Positions 5,056-5,059 of a DNA stretch of 5,059 nucleotides are shown here, one piece after another. Within the stretch, counting starts at the first letter, position 1. Each line of letters opens with the position of its first letter. Under the pieces are notes generated by a model. That model saw only the letters and a list, made by a program, of their open reading frames with translations, was not told where the DNA came from and did no database searches. The position numbers and the translations under genes are program-made. This stretch comes from Spirochaetaceae bacterium (GTDB lineage: Bacteria; Spirochaetota; Spirochaetia; Treponematales; Breznakiellaceae), in assembly GCA_031269165.1 (NCBI GenBank), contig JAISZQ010000379.1, positions 1 through 5,059 on the forward strand, given 5' to 3'.

Positions 5056-5059
5056 TTTC

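Noticed and set aside
4887..5059. Group II intron end or rRNA fragment.
   Set aside because: No domain V-like AGC/GUUC hairpin and no recognised rRNA segment could be identified in the sequence.

Overview
The window looks like spirochaete DNA, most likely a treponeme of the insect-gut or free-living kind. This is an inference from three things: a divergent FliG-family flagellar switch protein, a LolA-like periplasmic protein paired with an outer-membrane beta-barrel, and a degenerate IS200/Y1-transposase-like gene set among many palindromic repeats. No rRNA, tRNA or CRISPR array was seen.

Left part (1-1499). It starts with a possible leftward promoter (11-39) and a dispersed-type inverted repeat (90-144). 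Next comes a short transposase-like gene (329-643) whose conserved C-terminal half is missing. The gene runs straight into an imperfect inverted repeat of ATGGAAAATGG-type sequence (623-722). A compact multi-hairpin element (about 739-872) follows. A near-consensus sigma-70 promoter (1028-1056) then faces right. Between it and the next gene lie three tandem copies of a 68-78 bp hairpin-bearing repeat (1134-1346) and one copy of a palindromic element, here called element X (1351-1454), which ends in a terminator-like hairpin.

Centre (1500-3505). Two tightly coupled plus-strand genes encode a secreted LolA-like lipid or lipoprotein-handling protein and an outer-membrane beta-barrel. They are 2 bp apart, so they are probably one envelope operon read from 1028. 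A second, inverted copy of element X lies inside the start of the barrel gene. It is translated in frame as an odd N-terminal extension ahead of the signal-peptide core. A third, diverged copy (about 3517-3612) follows the operon and may end it.

Right part (3506-5059). A FliG-family gene runs on the minus strand (3659-4780), convergent with the operon. Upstream of it, to the right edge, is a structured stretch with hairpins and only short, ambiguous ORFs.

The most notable signal is element X. Its three copies keep the same order of sequence blocks, while one internal stem keeps its pairing with different bases. Two of the copies sit where they could affect expression of the envelope operon, and one has become protein-coding.
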